Part shown: positions 34,874 through 42,224 of the stretch, piece after piece
Numbering within the stretch: the stretch's first letter is position 1
Layout of the letters: the number at the start of each line of letters is the position of its first letter
Assembly: GCF_004634425.1 (NCBI RefSeq)
Contig: NZ_SBJL01000003.1
Span: 496,001 to 560,000 of the forward strand
Source: Vitreimonas flagellata
Lineage (GTDB): Bacteria; Pseudomonadota; Alphaproteobacteria; Caulobacterales; Aquidulcibacteraceae
Length of the DNA stretch: 64,000 nucleotides
Reading direction: 5' to 3'
Made by a program: the position numbers and the translations under genes
Notes under the pieces: generated by a model
Databases searched by the model: none
The model's input: only the letters and a program-made list of their open reading frames with translations
Told to the model about the DNA's origin: nothing

Positions 34874-36083
34874 CACCCGCTCCGACGTGCGCGCCCAGGC
34901 GCTGGTCGAGACGCTCGGCCAAGAGACGTTGCTCCTCGAACGAGAGGTTTGGCGTGCGCCATTTACGCCACGCGAAAAAGCCTCCCAGCGCCAGCGCCAA
35001 AGCTGCGAGAAGCGCAAGGATCGTTTGGAGGAGATCGGACGTGTTCGTTTCGCGGTCGCTCGCGATATCGGGTGCCGGATCTTCCAGGCGAGATGCGCCC
35101 GTGTCCGGCGCGAAAGCGCCAGGCGTCAAGGGTTCGACGCGGAATGATAGCAATTGGAGCGATGAGCCGTTGAGCAATTCGGCCGCCTCCAAGCGCTCGC
35201 GCACGCGCGCGCGCTCATCTGGCGTAAGCGACGTCTCGGTCGAAACGACGATGAGACGGCGCGTCGGCGTCTCGCCATCTTCAACGTCTGCGCCGGCGAG
35301 AGGCGCCGGGCTGTCTTCGACCCGCACGTCAAAGCGCCGATTGGGAATGGCAAGGCGCATGATCTCGGCGATGAAATCGAGCGAGGGGCCCGCAGACGCC
35401 GCAGCATAATTGTCGCCACTCGTCATCGTGTGCGCGACGCGCGAGGAGATGACTTCACCGCGTGCGTTCAAGACGACGACATCGCTTGCGGCGAGGTCTT
35501 GGACAGACGCTGCGACCAGGCGCTGAATGCCTTCGATCCGTTCAGGCGTGGCGTCCTCGCCCGGGCGCATCAAGAGACTGACGGCGGCCTCGGCCGAGCG
35601 GCGTTCGCCGCGAAAGAGGGTGCGTTCGGGGATAGAGACGTGCACGCGCGCCTCGGCCACGCCCTGCATCATCATGATGGTGCGCGCAAGTTCACCCTGA
35701 ATCGCGCGCTGATAGCGGATCTTTTGGGCAAAATCGGTGAGCCCCATGTCCGATTCATTGAAGAGTTCAAACCCGTCGACCCCGGCCATGGGCGCACCAG
35801 CGCCCGCCAATTCGACGCGCAATTGATCGATGCTTTCAGCGGGCGCTAGAATCTCGCTGCCGCCGCCGGCGACGCGATAGTCCACCCCCTCGGCCTCGAG
35901 TGCGGCCACGATTGAGGCGGCCTGCGTGGGACGCAGATCGCTATAGAGCGGCGCGTAATCCTGGCGCAGCACGAACCAATACCAAGCGATCAGCGCGCCC
36001 ACGATCAAGACGAAGACGCCGATCATGATCTGCGCGCGGCGCGCAGATGGAGCTTGGTTCGAGGCGGTGGTTTCGTGGTCCAT
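34866..36083 (-). CDS. fliF: FliF, MS-ring protein, shortened
   Basis: 405 residues against about 550 in typical FliF. It has an N-terminal helix (IMIGVFVLIVGALIAWYWFV), RBM1/RBM2 ring domains (YAPLYSDLRPTQAASIVAAL, MAGVDGFELFNESDMGLTDF, RVHVSIPERTLFRGERRSAE), and a second helix (LLQTILALLAALALALGGFF). The insertion in the beta-collar domain (RBM3) is reduced and the C-terminal cytoplasmic tail is brief (FEEQRLLAERLDQRLGAHVG) with no obvious FliG-binding stretch. This agrees with the lack of FliG nearby. It probably still forms the membrane ring that houses the export gate. Confidence 0.93.
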   Translation of the reverse strand: MDHETTASNQAPSARRAQIMIGVFVLIVGALIAWYWFVLRQDYAPLYSDLRPTQAASIVAALEAEGVDYRVAGGGSEILAPAESIDQLRVELAGAGAPMAGVDGFELFNESDMGLTDFAQKIRYQRAIQGELARTIMMMQGVAEARVHVSIPERTLFRGERRSAEAAVSLLMRPGEDATPERIEGIQRLVAASVQDLAASDVVVLNARGEVISSRVAHTMTSGDNYAAASAGPSLDFIAEIMRLAIPNRRFDVRVEDSPAPLAGADVEDGETPTRRLIVVSTETSLTPDERARVRERLEAAELLNGSSLQLLSFRVEPLTPGAFAPDTGASRLEDPAPDIASDRETNTSDLLQTILALLAALALALGGFFAWRKWRTPNLSFEEQRLLAERLDQRLGAHVGAGDA

Positions 36084-36086
36084 GGA

Positions 36087-36419
36087 TCAAAGCTGCATGT
36101 TGGCGATGTCGCGATAGGTCTCGACCACGCGCGTGCGCACCTGGAGCGCCAATTCGACCGCGATTCGCGCTTCCTCGATGGCTATGGTGACTTCGTGGAG
36201 AGGCGTTGTGTCGTCGACCACGAAGCGGCGCACCATGGCGTCGGCGTGTTCAACACGCGCCTCGAGTGCTTGGGTCGCGTCCGACAAGATGCGCGAGAAG
36301 TCGATTTGCGTGGCTGAAGCTGCGGCATGCGAAGCCGCTGGCGGCGCGGCGATGTCTGGGGCCGCCGCGCCTGAGGCGGCGGAGGCGCCGATCGCTGCGA
36401 TGGGATCAAGATCGTTCAT
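36087..36419 (-). CDS. fliE: FliE, MS-ring to rod junction protein
   Basis: 110 residues. The C-terminal half (ATQIDFSRILSDATQALEAR, DDTTPLHEVTIAIEEARIAV, and LQVRTRVVETYRDIANMQL) is diagnostic of FliE, including the terminal coiled region. The N-terminus is an Ala-rich flexible segment. FliE is the first export substrate and connects the ring to the proximal rod. It lies between flgC and fliF with an ATGA overlap at the flgC stop, the normal flgBC-fliE order. Confidence 0.95.
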   Translation of the reverse strand: MNDLDPIAAIGASAASGAAAPDIAAPPAASHAAASATQIDFSRILSDATQALEARVEHADAMVRRFVVDDTTPLHEVTIAIEEARIAVELALQVRTRVVETYRDIANMQL

Positions 36420-36844
36420 GATTGACGTCCGATGTCGAGCGCGCGGGCGTACATGTCCTGCGCCATGGAGAGAGCGGCGAGATTGGCTTCGTAAGCGCGC
36501 GAGGCGCGGATCATGAGCGTCATCTCGGCTGCATGATCGACATTGGGGTAGGTCACGAAGCCGTCCGCGTCAGCGTGAGGATGAGTGGGCTCGTAGGCGC
36601 GCCGCGCCGCGTCCGCGATCGGCTCGACGCCCAGCACGGTCACGCCTTGCGGGGTGATGCCGAATTCGCGCGTTCCAAGCATGGCGTCAAAGCTGACGCC
36701 AGGGCCGGTCAAGAGCCGCATCGGCCGATAAGTCCCGCCATCGGCGGTGCGAGTCGTGTTGATGTTGGCGAGGTTCTGAGCGCTCACTTCCAAACGCCGC
36801 CATTCGACGTCGAGCGCACTGCGGCTGATTTCAACGGCGTTCAT
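36416..36844 (-). CDS. flgC: FlgC, proximal rod protein
   Basis: 142 residues with the rod N-terminal motif (LEVSAQNLANINTTRTADGG) and the C-terminal (YVTYPNVDHAAEMTLMIRAS-like) segment DGFVTYPNVDHAAEMTLMIR, then ASRAYEANLAALSMAQDMYA. Length matches FlgC. FlgB, FlgC, FlgF and FlgG build the axial rod through the periplasm. It overlaps flgB and fliE by ATGA junctions. Confidence 0.95.
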   Translation of the reverse strand: MNAVEISRSALDVEWRRLEVSAQNLANINTTRTADGGTYRPMRLLTGPGVSFDAMLGTREFGITPQGVTVLGVEPIADAARRAYEPTHPHADADGFVTYPNVDHAAEMTLMIRASRAYEANLAALSMAQDMYARALDIGRQS

Positions 36845-37182
36845 GAGCGGCCTCCACTGACAACGGAGCGATGAAGCGCCATCTGACGGCCCATCAAATC
36901 AACAAGCGTTCGATAGCGTGACGCGGTCTGGGCGGCGGCCGCGAGCTCGAGATCCAGACGCATGGGGCCCGCATCCTCGGCTTCGGCGACGACACGCGGT
37001 TCAACCGCATCGATGGCGTCGACGCCGCGCGCCGCCGCGGCCCGCAGCGCGCCTTCGAATTCGACGCGTACCGGGCGATAATCTGGCGTGTTCGCGTTGG
37101 CGATGTTCTGAGCGATGAAGAGATAACGCTGATTGAGCCCCTCAAGCGCCTTGTCGATCAATGCGGCCGATATCGGATCCAT
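36841..37182 (-). CDS. flgB: FlgB, proximal rod protein
   Basis: About 113 residues, MDPISAALIDKALEGLNQRY, with the conserved rod motif FIAQNIANANTPDYRPVRVE and a C-terminal helix SRYRTLVDLMGRQMALHRSV. The ATG at 37182 is chosen from homology; the longer frame to 37413 lies inside flgI. It is slightly short for FlgB (about 130), with the loss in the middle. It lies 10 nt after the flgI stop. Confidence 0.93.
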   Translation of the reverse strand: MDPISAALIDKALEGLNQRYLFIAQNIANANTPDYRPVRVEFEGALRAAAARGVDAIDAVEPRVVAEAEDAGPMRLDLELAAAAQTASRYRTLVDLMGRQMALHRSVVSGGRS

Positions 37183-37192
37183 ACGCGCGCTC

Positions 37193-38311
37193 CTATTGGA
37201 CGATAATTTCGGCATGGAGCGCGCCAGCGGCGCGCACAGCCTGGAGGATGGAAATGATACGTCGTGTGTCGACACGCGCCCGCGATAGGCCTTGCACAAG
37301 ATCGGCGACGCTGGTGTTGGGAAAACGCGCAACCACGTCATTGCCGCCGCGTTCAACATCAAGATCGGTGTTGGTGATGACGAGAGAGCGGATGCCGCCG
37401 GCAAAGCCGTCAATGAAGGAGGGCTGAGAGGCCTGGGTTTCGGCCGTTACCGTCACGCGAATGTCGCCTTGGGAGACGACCACGCTTGAGATCATCACAT
37501 CGCCGCCCGCGACGATCGTGCCGGTGCGCTCATTGATGACCACGCGCGGCGTGCGATCAGGCGCGATGGCGAGGTTTTCAAGCGAAGAGACAAAATACGC
37601 GAGGTCTTGATCGCCGGGTTGGAAAGCAATGCGGATCTCGTCGGCGCCGATCACTTCGGCGATCCGACCATGACGATCATTGATGGCCGCAGCGATACGC
37701 GATGCGGTGGTGAAATTGGGGTCGTTGAGTAAAAAGCCTAAGCGCCCATCTGCGCCGATGAGGTTGGCGTTGACTTCGCGTTCAACCGTCGCGCCCCCAT
37801 CGACGCGGCCCGTCGTTGGATAATTGCGCTGAGACAGATTGAGCTGGCTTTCGAAACTGTCGCCGCCGGTGATGATGGCGCCCTGCGCCAACGCATAGGG
37901 GCGCCCATCAGGGCCGACGAGCGGGGTCATCAACAGCGTCCCGCCAGCAAGACTGCGCGCATCCGCTGTCGAACTCACCGTCACCGAAATGCGGTCGCCG
38001 ACATTGGCGGAGGCGGGCAGCGAGGCGATAACAACGACGACGGCGACGTTGCGGCTGGCGACATCGGCTTCGCTGATCACCGCGCCCAAGCGCGCATAGA
38101 CGTTGGAAAGCGCCTGACGTGTGACGACGCTGCGCGGAGAATCGCCAGAGCCCGCGAGACCAACGACAATGCCGTAGCCAATGAGCGCGTTCTCACGCCA
38201 ACCCTCGAAGCGGCCAAGGCCTTTGATCTGAGTTTCCTGAGCGTGCGCGGGTGTGATCGCAGCGATTGCCAGCGCCCAGCAGAAGATGAAACGAAAAAGC
38301 GCGTGCATCAT
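37193..38311 (-). CDS. flgI: FlgI, P-ring protein
   Basis: 372 residues, normal for FlgI. It begins with a signal peptide (FRFIFCWALAIAAITPAHAQ). The ring motifs RFEGWRENALIGYGIVVGLA, GDSPRSVVTRQALSNVYARL and SFIDGFAGGIRSLVITNTDL are all present, and the C-terminus (DLVQGLSRARVDTRRIISIL) is complete. The P-ring anchors the rod at the peptidoglycan. Two start codons are possible (38311 and 38308). It overlaps flgH. Confidence 0.95.
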   Translation of the reverse strand: MMHALFRFIFCWALAIAAITPAHAQETQIKGLGRFEGWRENALIGYGIVVGLAGSGDSPRSVVTRQALSNVYARLGAVISEADVASRNVAVVVVIASLPASANVGDRISVTVSSTADARSLAGGTLLMTPLVGPDGRPYALAQGAIITGGDSFESQLNLSQRNYPTTGRVDGGATVEREVNANLIGADGRLGFLLNDPNFTTASRIAAAINDRHGRIAEVIGADEIRIAFQPGDQDLAYFVSSLENLAIAPDRTPRVVINERTGTIVAGGDVMISSVVVSQGDIRVTVTAETQASQPSFIDGFAGGIRSLVITNTDLDVERGGNDVVARFPNTSVADLVQGLSRARVDTRRIISILQAVRAAGALHAEIIVQ

Positions 38312-38883
38312 CCGCCGAGCCCCAGAAGAGAGAAGATGCGGTGGACGATGTTGGGGCGCGCATTGCGCGAGACAAAACCTCGGCCATCATAGGAGATGCG
38401 CGCGTCAGCCAGACGCGGCGATAAGACCTGGTTGCCATGCATGATGTCGCTTGGACGCACGCGGCCTTGGATCTGGACCAAGGTGGTCTCACCATTGATG
38501 CGCATGCTCTGCTCGCCCGCGACAAGCAGATCGCCATTGTCCAGAACCTCTCGCACACTGACGCTGATCTGGGTGACGAAGCTCTCCGAGCGTCTGACTT
38601 CGCCTTGGCCGGTATAACCGCCATTGAGCGAAAGCGACCCGCTCTCGTCGATATTGCCGCTTCTGATCGATCCCTCGAAATCGCGCCGCGTGCGCGATGC
38701 ATTCTGGGCGGCGTTGCGTGCTTCTGCGCTCTGATAGACGACGATGGTCAAAACATCGCCCACCGCGCGCGCGCGTTGATCGCCCGCGATCGCAGCGAAG
38801 GCTTGTTCGTCGTAGAGATCGTCGGCGCCGGCCGGTGTGGCCAGACAGAGCGCGACCAACGAGATGAGCGCCGGGCGCATCAT
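38308..38883 (-). CDS. flgH: FlgH, L-ring protein lacking a lipobox
   Basis: About 191 residues. It has a signal peptide (MMRPALISLVALCLATPAGA), then DDLYDEQAFAAIAGDQRARA and typical FlgH segments (VLTIVVYQSAEARNAAQNAS, SFVTQISVSVREVLDNGDLL, MRINGETTLVQIQGRVRPSD, IVHRIFSLLGLGG). The usual FlgH is a lipoprotein with an LxGC box; here the leader ends ATPAGADD with no Cys at that point, so the ring would be unlipidated. The protein is also about 40 residues shorter. It overlaps flgA and flgI by 4 bp. This suggests a modified outer-membrane anchorage. Confidence 0.93.
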   Translation of the reverse strand: MMRPALISLVALCLATPAGADDLYDEQAFAAIAGDQRARAVGDVLTIVVYQSAEARNAAQNASRTRRDFEGSIRSGNIDESGSLSLNGGYTGQGEVRRSESFVTQISVSVREVLDNGDLLVAGEQSMRINGETTLVQIQGRVRPSDIMHGNQVLSPRLADARISYDGRGFVSRNARPNIVHRIFSLLGLGG

Positions 38884-39560
38884 GGCGCGCTCTCCCCAAG
38901 CGGCATGGAAAAGATCTCGCCATCGGCGTCGCGCACAAAAAGGCTCTCGCCTGGACTCGCGTCCTGCAACGCTTCGACCGGGCGGGTGATGGTCACGGGG
39001 CCGGCGCCGATCACGAGCGTCAGGCGATCGCCCTTGCGCGTCCGTGCCGTTGGCGCGACCAAAGTGTGAGGGATGATGGCGCCGCTTTGGAGTGCTTCTC
39101 TCGTACGCGCGAACCCGCTTGCCGCATCGCGTACGATTGGCGCCTCCGCCATGACATCGTCGCACGCAGCGGGCGCCACCATGTGGGAGGCAAGGATGGT
39201 GTCGGCGTCGAGGGGGCTGAGCACGCGTAGGCATGAAGCCGGCGCGGCATCTGCCAGCCGTTGATCGTTAAAGCGCAGGCGCACATCGCCTTGCTGATGT
39301 TGGTCAAAGCGCAGCAGAGGCACGCGCCGGCGTGCTAGAGCGGCGATCGCGCCGCGCGACAGACGGATCTCGGATCGCTCGGAAAGGTCGAGCAAGGCGT
39401 GGGCGCCCATATCATCACGCGCGCTTTCTTCGACGCATTCGAGAGCGACCACATCGGAAAGCCGCACCGCAGGAGTATCCAAGGCGATGTCGTCATGCGG
39501 CGTCACCGTGCACATCGGGACCGCCCCGAGCAGGGCCGCGAGGATGGGCGAGGGCGTCAC
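38880..39560 (-). CDS. flgA: FlgA, P-ring assembly chaperone
   Basis: 226 residues. The C-terminal SAF/ChapFlgA domain is visible as SGFARTREALQSGAIIPHTL, RKGDRLTLVIGAGPVTITRP and SLFVRDADGEIFSMPLGE. The start is GTG at 39560, overlapping the flgG stop. A leader (MTPSPILAALLGAVPMCTVT) could be a signal peptide. FlgA acts in the periplasm to help FlgI assemble, and it lies upstream of flgH and flgI. Confidence 0.88.
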   Translation of the reverse strand: MTPSPILAALLGAVPMCTVTPHDDIALDTPAVRLSDVVALECVEESARDDMGAHALLDLSERSEIRLSRGAIAALARRRVPLLRFDQHQQGDVRLRFNDQRLADAAPASCLRVLSPLDADTILASHMVAPAACDDVMAEAPIVRDAASGFARTREALQSGAIIPHTLVAPTARTRKGDRLTLVIGAGPVTITRPVEALQDASPGESLFVRDADGEIFSMPLGESAP

Positions 39561-40327
39561 CGGCGCAATCCGTTGGCAATCGCCATCAATTGATCAGCGG
39601 CTTGCACAATCTGCGCGTTGGCGGAATAAGCCCGCTGCACGATCATGAGCCGCACCATCTCGGCGTTCAGATCGACATTGGAGCGCTCGATCGCGCCATG
39701 CACAAAGGCGCCTGCGCCGTCCTGATCGGGCGTCAAGTCTTGAACCCGCGCGTCCTCGCGCACGCGATAAAGCCCACCGTCCAGACGCTCCACATCATCG
39801 GCCGAGCCAATGGCGACGAGCCCGATGCGCCCAAGATCGACAGGCGCATCGGCGTCCGCGCGGATGGCGCGCACACTGCCGTCGGCGCCGACGGCGATTT
39901 CGCGCGCGTCGGTCGGCACATTGATCATTGCGCGCAACGCCATGCCGTCGGCGCTGGCCAGCGTGCCGTCCTCTTGGATGGAGAGCCGCCCACCGCGCCA
40001 GAGCAGGATCTCACCGCGCGGCCCCAGCAATTCGATGAAGCCGCGTCCCTCAATGGCGAGGTCCAATTGATGACCGGTGGATTCAATGATGCCCTGGTCG
40101 TCGAGCGCGATCGAAACATGCGCGTTGACACTCGAGAAGAGCGGCGCGCGCGCCAGATCCGTGCGCGGGTTCATGGGATCGGCTTGGCGCGCCATCACAT
40201 CTGAAAAGCTCACTTCGGCGCGCTTGAAGCCCGGCGTGTTGATGTTGGCGATGTTGCCGGCGATGGCGTCAAGCGCCTGCTGCTGGGTGACGAGGCCGAC
40301 ACCGGAGATTTCGAGGGCGCCGTTCAT
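39557..40327 (-). CDS. flgG: FlgG, distal rod protein
   Basis: 256 residues (about 260 expected). N-terminal motif: VTQQQALDAIAGNIANINTP, then GFKRAEVSFSDVMARQ. C-terminal: AIERSNVDLNAEMVRLMIVQ, RAYSANAQIVQAADQLMAIA. The distal rod passes through the P and L rings, so the machine is expected to cross the outer membrane. It overlaps flgF and flgA. Confidence 0.93.
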   Translation of the reverse strand: MNGALEISGVGLVTQQQALDAIAGNIANINTPGFKRAEVSFSDVMARQADPMNPRTDLARAPLFSSVNAHVSIALDDQGIIESTGHQLDLAIEGRGFIELLGPRGEILLWRGGRLSIQEDGTLASADGMALRAMINVPTDAREIAVGADGSVRAIRADADAPVDLGRIGLVAIGSADDVERLDGGLYRVREDARVQDLTPDQDGAGAFVHGAIERSNVDLNAEMVRLMIVQRAYSANAQIVQAADQLMAIANGLRR

Positions 40328-41007
40328 CCTTGTCTCCGCGTGAAGGTCGAAATCGTCTGTCCGATCAAAGTGTCGTAGGTTTGCACCACGCGCGCGCCGA
40401 TCTCGGCGCCGCGGATCGCGGTCATCATGTCCAGCATCTCGCTGGCGAGCGCCACATTGGCGCCTTCCAACATGCCTGGGCGGATTTGCGCGTTCTCCAC
40501 GGGTAGTGCGGCGTCGGTTTGGAAATAGATTCCGCTGACGCGCGCGAGCGTTGCATCCTCGTGCGGCGTGAAGACGCCAATACGGGCGATTGGGACCCCG
40601 CGTTCGCTCACCACGCCGTCTGCGGAGACCTCCGCGTCGGCGGCCACGAAGAGATCGCCGCCATCAATGGCTTGGAGAAGGGCGCCGGCGGCGTCGGCAA
40701 GACGGCCCTCTGTGTCGCGATGAAAAGCGCCGGCGCGCGTGTAGAGCAATTGTTCGCCCGCACGCACTTGAAAGAAGCCGTCGCCGGCGATGGCGAAGTC
40801 AAAACGCCCATCTGTCTGGCGCAAGGGGCCGATGTCGAGATTGCTGCGCGCGTCTGTTGACGCTTCGGCGCTCTGCAATTGTTCAAAATCGATTTCGGAT
40901 TTGTATCCGGTCGTTGTCGCGTTCGCGACATTGCGCGAGACGGTTTCCAATCGTCGTCGTGATGACGCCAGAAGAACTTCACCGAGCTCCAACAAACCTT
41001 GCGTCAT
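40324..41007 (-). CDS. flgF: FlgF, proximal rod protein
   Basis: About 227 residues from MTQGLLELGEVLLASSRRRL, with rod motif VSRNVANATTTGYKSEIDFE and C-terminal LEGANVALASEMLDMMTAIR. It is the first gene after the only sizeable gap (about 90 nt) inside the flagellar block, so it likely starts a second transcription unit (flgF to the 115-residue gene). A sigma-28-like site is in that gap. The ATG at 41007 is chosen; a longer frame to 41052 adds non-homologous residues. Confidence 0.9.
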   Translation of the reverse strand: MTQGLLELGEVLLASSRRRLETVSRNVANATTTGYKSEIDFEQLQSAEASTDARSNLDIGPLRQTDGRFDFAIAGDGFFQVRAGEQLLYTRAGAFHRDTEGRLADAAGALLQAIDGGDLFVAADAEVSADGVVSERGVPIARIGVFTPHEDATLARVSGIYFQTDAALPVENAQIRPGMLEGANVALASEMLDMMTAIRGAEIGARVVQTYDTLIGQTISTFTRRQG

Positions 41008-41067
41008 CGTTTGTCCCCTTGTTGTTAACACTAAAAGGGAACTTAATTGCACACGCTAAGGTTTTCT

Positions 41068-41094
41068 CTTTCGGCGTGAAGCGTAAGTTTCTTT
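41068..41094 (-). promoter_or_regulatory. Sigma-28-like promoter upstream of flgF
   Basis: Read leftward, AAAG (41094-41091) is followed by 15 nt and GCCGAAAG (41075-41068). The flagellar sigma-28 consensus is TAAA, 15 nt, GCCGATAA, so three of four and six of eight positions fit. The predicted start is near 41060, about 50 nt before flgF. A FliA-like sigma factor is encoded at 27106-27843. This is a motif match only. Confidence 0.35.
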
Positions 41095-41096
41095 TC

Positions 41097-42224
41097 TCAT
41101 GCGAAGAGTCCGTACCGCGCAAGCGAGTGTGCGATGGTTTTTCCGCCTGGTTCGATAGGCGTGTGGAGCGCACGATCAATTATCGATTGTGCTCGTTGGC
41201 TGTCGCCTTCACTCGCGATGATGAGCGCGTTAGCGAACGCGCCGGAGAATGAGTTTCGGTCCAGTCGAAGTGCGATCGCGCCAAGCTTTCGCGCCTCTAA
41301 TACATTGCCTTCCATTGCAGCGATCACCGCAAGCGACCCTTGGCTTTCCGAGAAGCTTGGATCGATGGCGAGCGCGTGTTCGAAATGCTGGCGCGCCGCT
41401 TGGGGCTCGCCCGCAATGAGACGCGCCCAACCCGCCGCGATCCAACTGCCGATGTGATCCTTAAAGAGTTCTGCGCCGCGCTCGATGTCGCGTGAGGCGC
41501 CTTTATGATCTCCGGTGAGCAGGGCAGTGAGACCCCGGCCGACCAGCGCGCGCGGGGAATTCGGGGCGCGCGCGAGCGCTGCTTCGAAATGGGCGCGCGC
41601 GGCATCTGGTGAATCGTCGGCGAGCGCCAGCGTCCCCAAGCTCGTCTCTGCATCAGGGTGACCCGCTGCGCCCGACGCGCACGCGCGCGCGAAATTCATA
41701 TCCTCGGCGTCGATGGCGATGGTGGAGGCCGCGGCCAGCAATCCAGGATGCTCGGGGTATCGCTCCACATTGGCTTTGGCGGCTTTGAGCGCGTCCTCAT
41801 ATCGCCCACTCGCGTGCAACAATTGGACTTCGAGCATCGCCGCTGGCGCGGATGCAGCGATCGTGGCCTCGTCCAAGAGCGCCAGCGCTTCATCGAAGCG
41901 CTCTTCCATGCCGAACGCCCAAGCTAGATTGAAGCGCAGCGATGGATCTTGCCCGTGCGTCTCCATGAGCGGTGAGAGAATAGAGATGGCCTTGCCCGAA
42001 TTCCCCTGGGCGATGGCAAGGCGCGCAGCGAGATCCTGATCGGAAGGGGCAAGGCTCCCCAATTCGCAGAGGCGCGCAAGCAGCGCCTCGGCCTGATCGA
42101 GAGCGCGCGCGCTCATAGCGGCTTGCGCCGCGTCACGCAGCAGGCTCGCATTCTTTGGATCGTGATCGAGGTAGGTCAGAAGGCGCGCGAGGCGCGCCTC
42201 GGCCTCATTGGAGCTGGACGCCAT
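41097..42224 (-). CDS. Large TPR-repeat protein of the flagellar operon
   Basis: About 375 residues with at least eight helix pairs, for example AAMSARALDQAEALLARLCE, SLRFNLAWAFGMEERFDEAL, RALVGRGLTALLTGDHKGAS and AARQHFEHALAIDPSFSESQ. It has no signal peptide or membrane helix, so is probably cytoplasmic. It follows flhA with a 20-bp overlap, so is expressed with the export gate. TPR scaffolds bind substrates or chaperones; a substrate-sorting role is attractive but unproven. ATG 42224 is chosen; a GTG one codon upstream also works. Not part of the standard flagellar set. Confidence 0.85.
   Translation of the reverse strand: MASSSNEAEARLARLLTYLDHDPKNASLLRDAAQAAMSARALDQAEALLARLCELGSLAPSDQDLAARLAIAQGNSGKAISILSPLMETHGQDPSLRFNLAWAFGMEERFDEALALLDEATIAASAPAAMLEVQLLHASGRYEDALKAAKANVERYPEHPGLLAAASTIAIDAEDMNFARACASGAAGHPDAETSLGTLALADDSPDAARAHFEAALARAPNSPRALVGRGLTALLTGDHKGASRDIERGAELFKDHIGSWIAAGWARLIAGEPQAARQHFEHALAIDPSFSESQGSLAVIAAMEGNVLEARKLGAIALRLDRNSFSGAFANALIIASEGDSQRAQSIIDRALHTPIEPGGKTIAHSLARYGLFA

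Noticed and set aside
34866-36083. Classification of the cluster as a non-flagellar injectisome
   Set aside because: Rod, hook, P-ring and L-ring genes are all flagellar, and there is no secretin, needle or translocator gene. The cluster is flagellar in descent.
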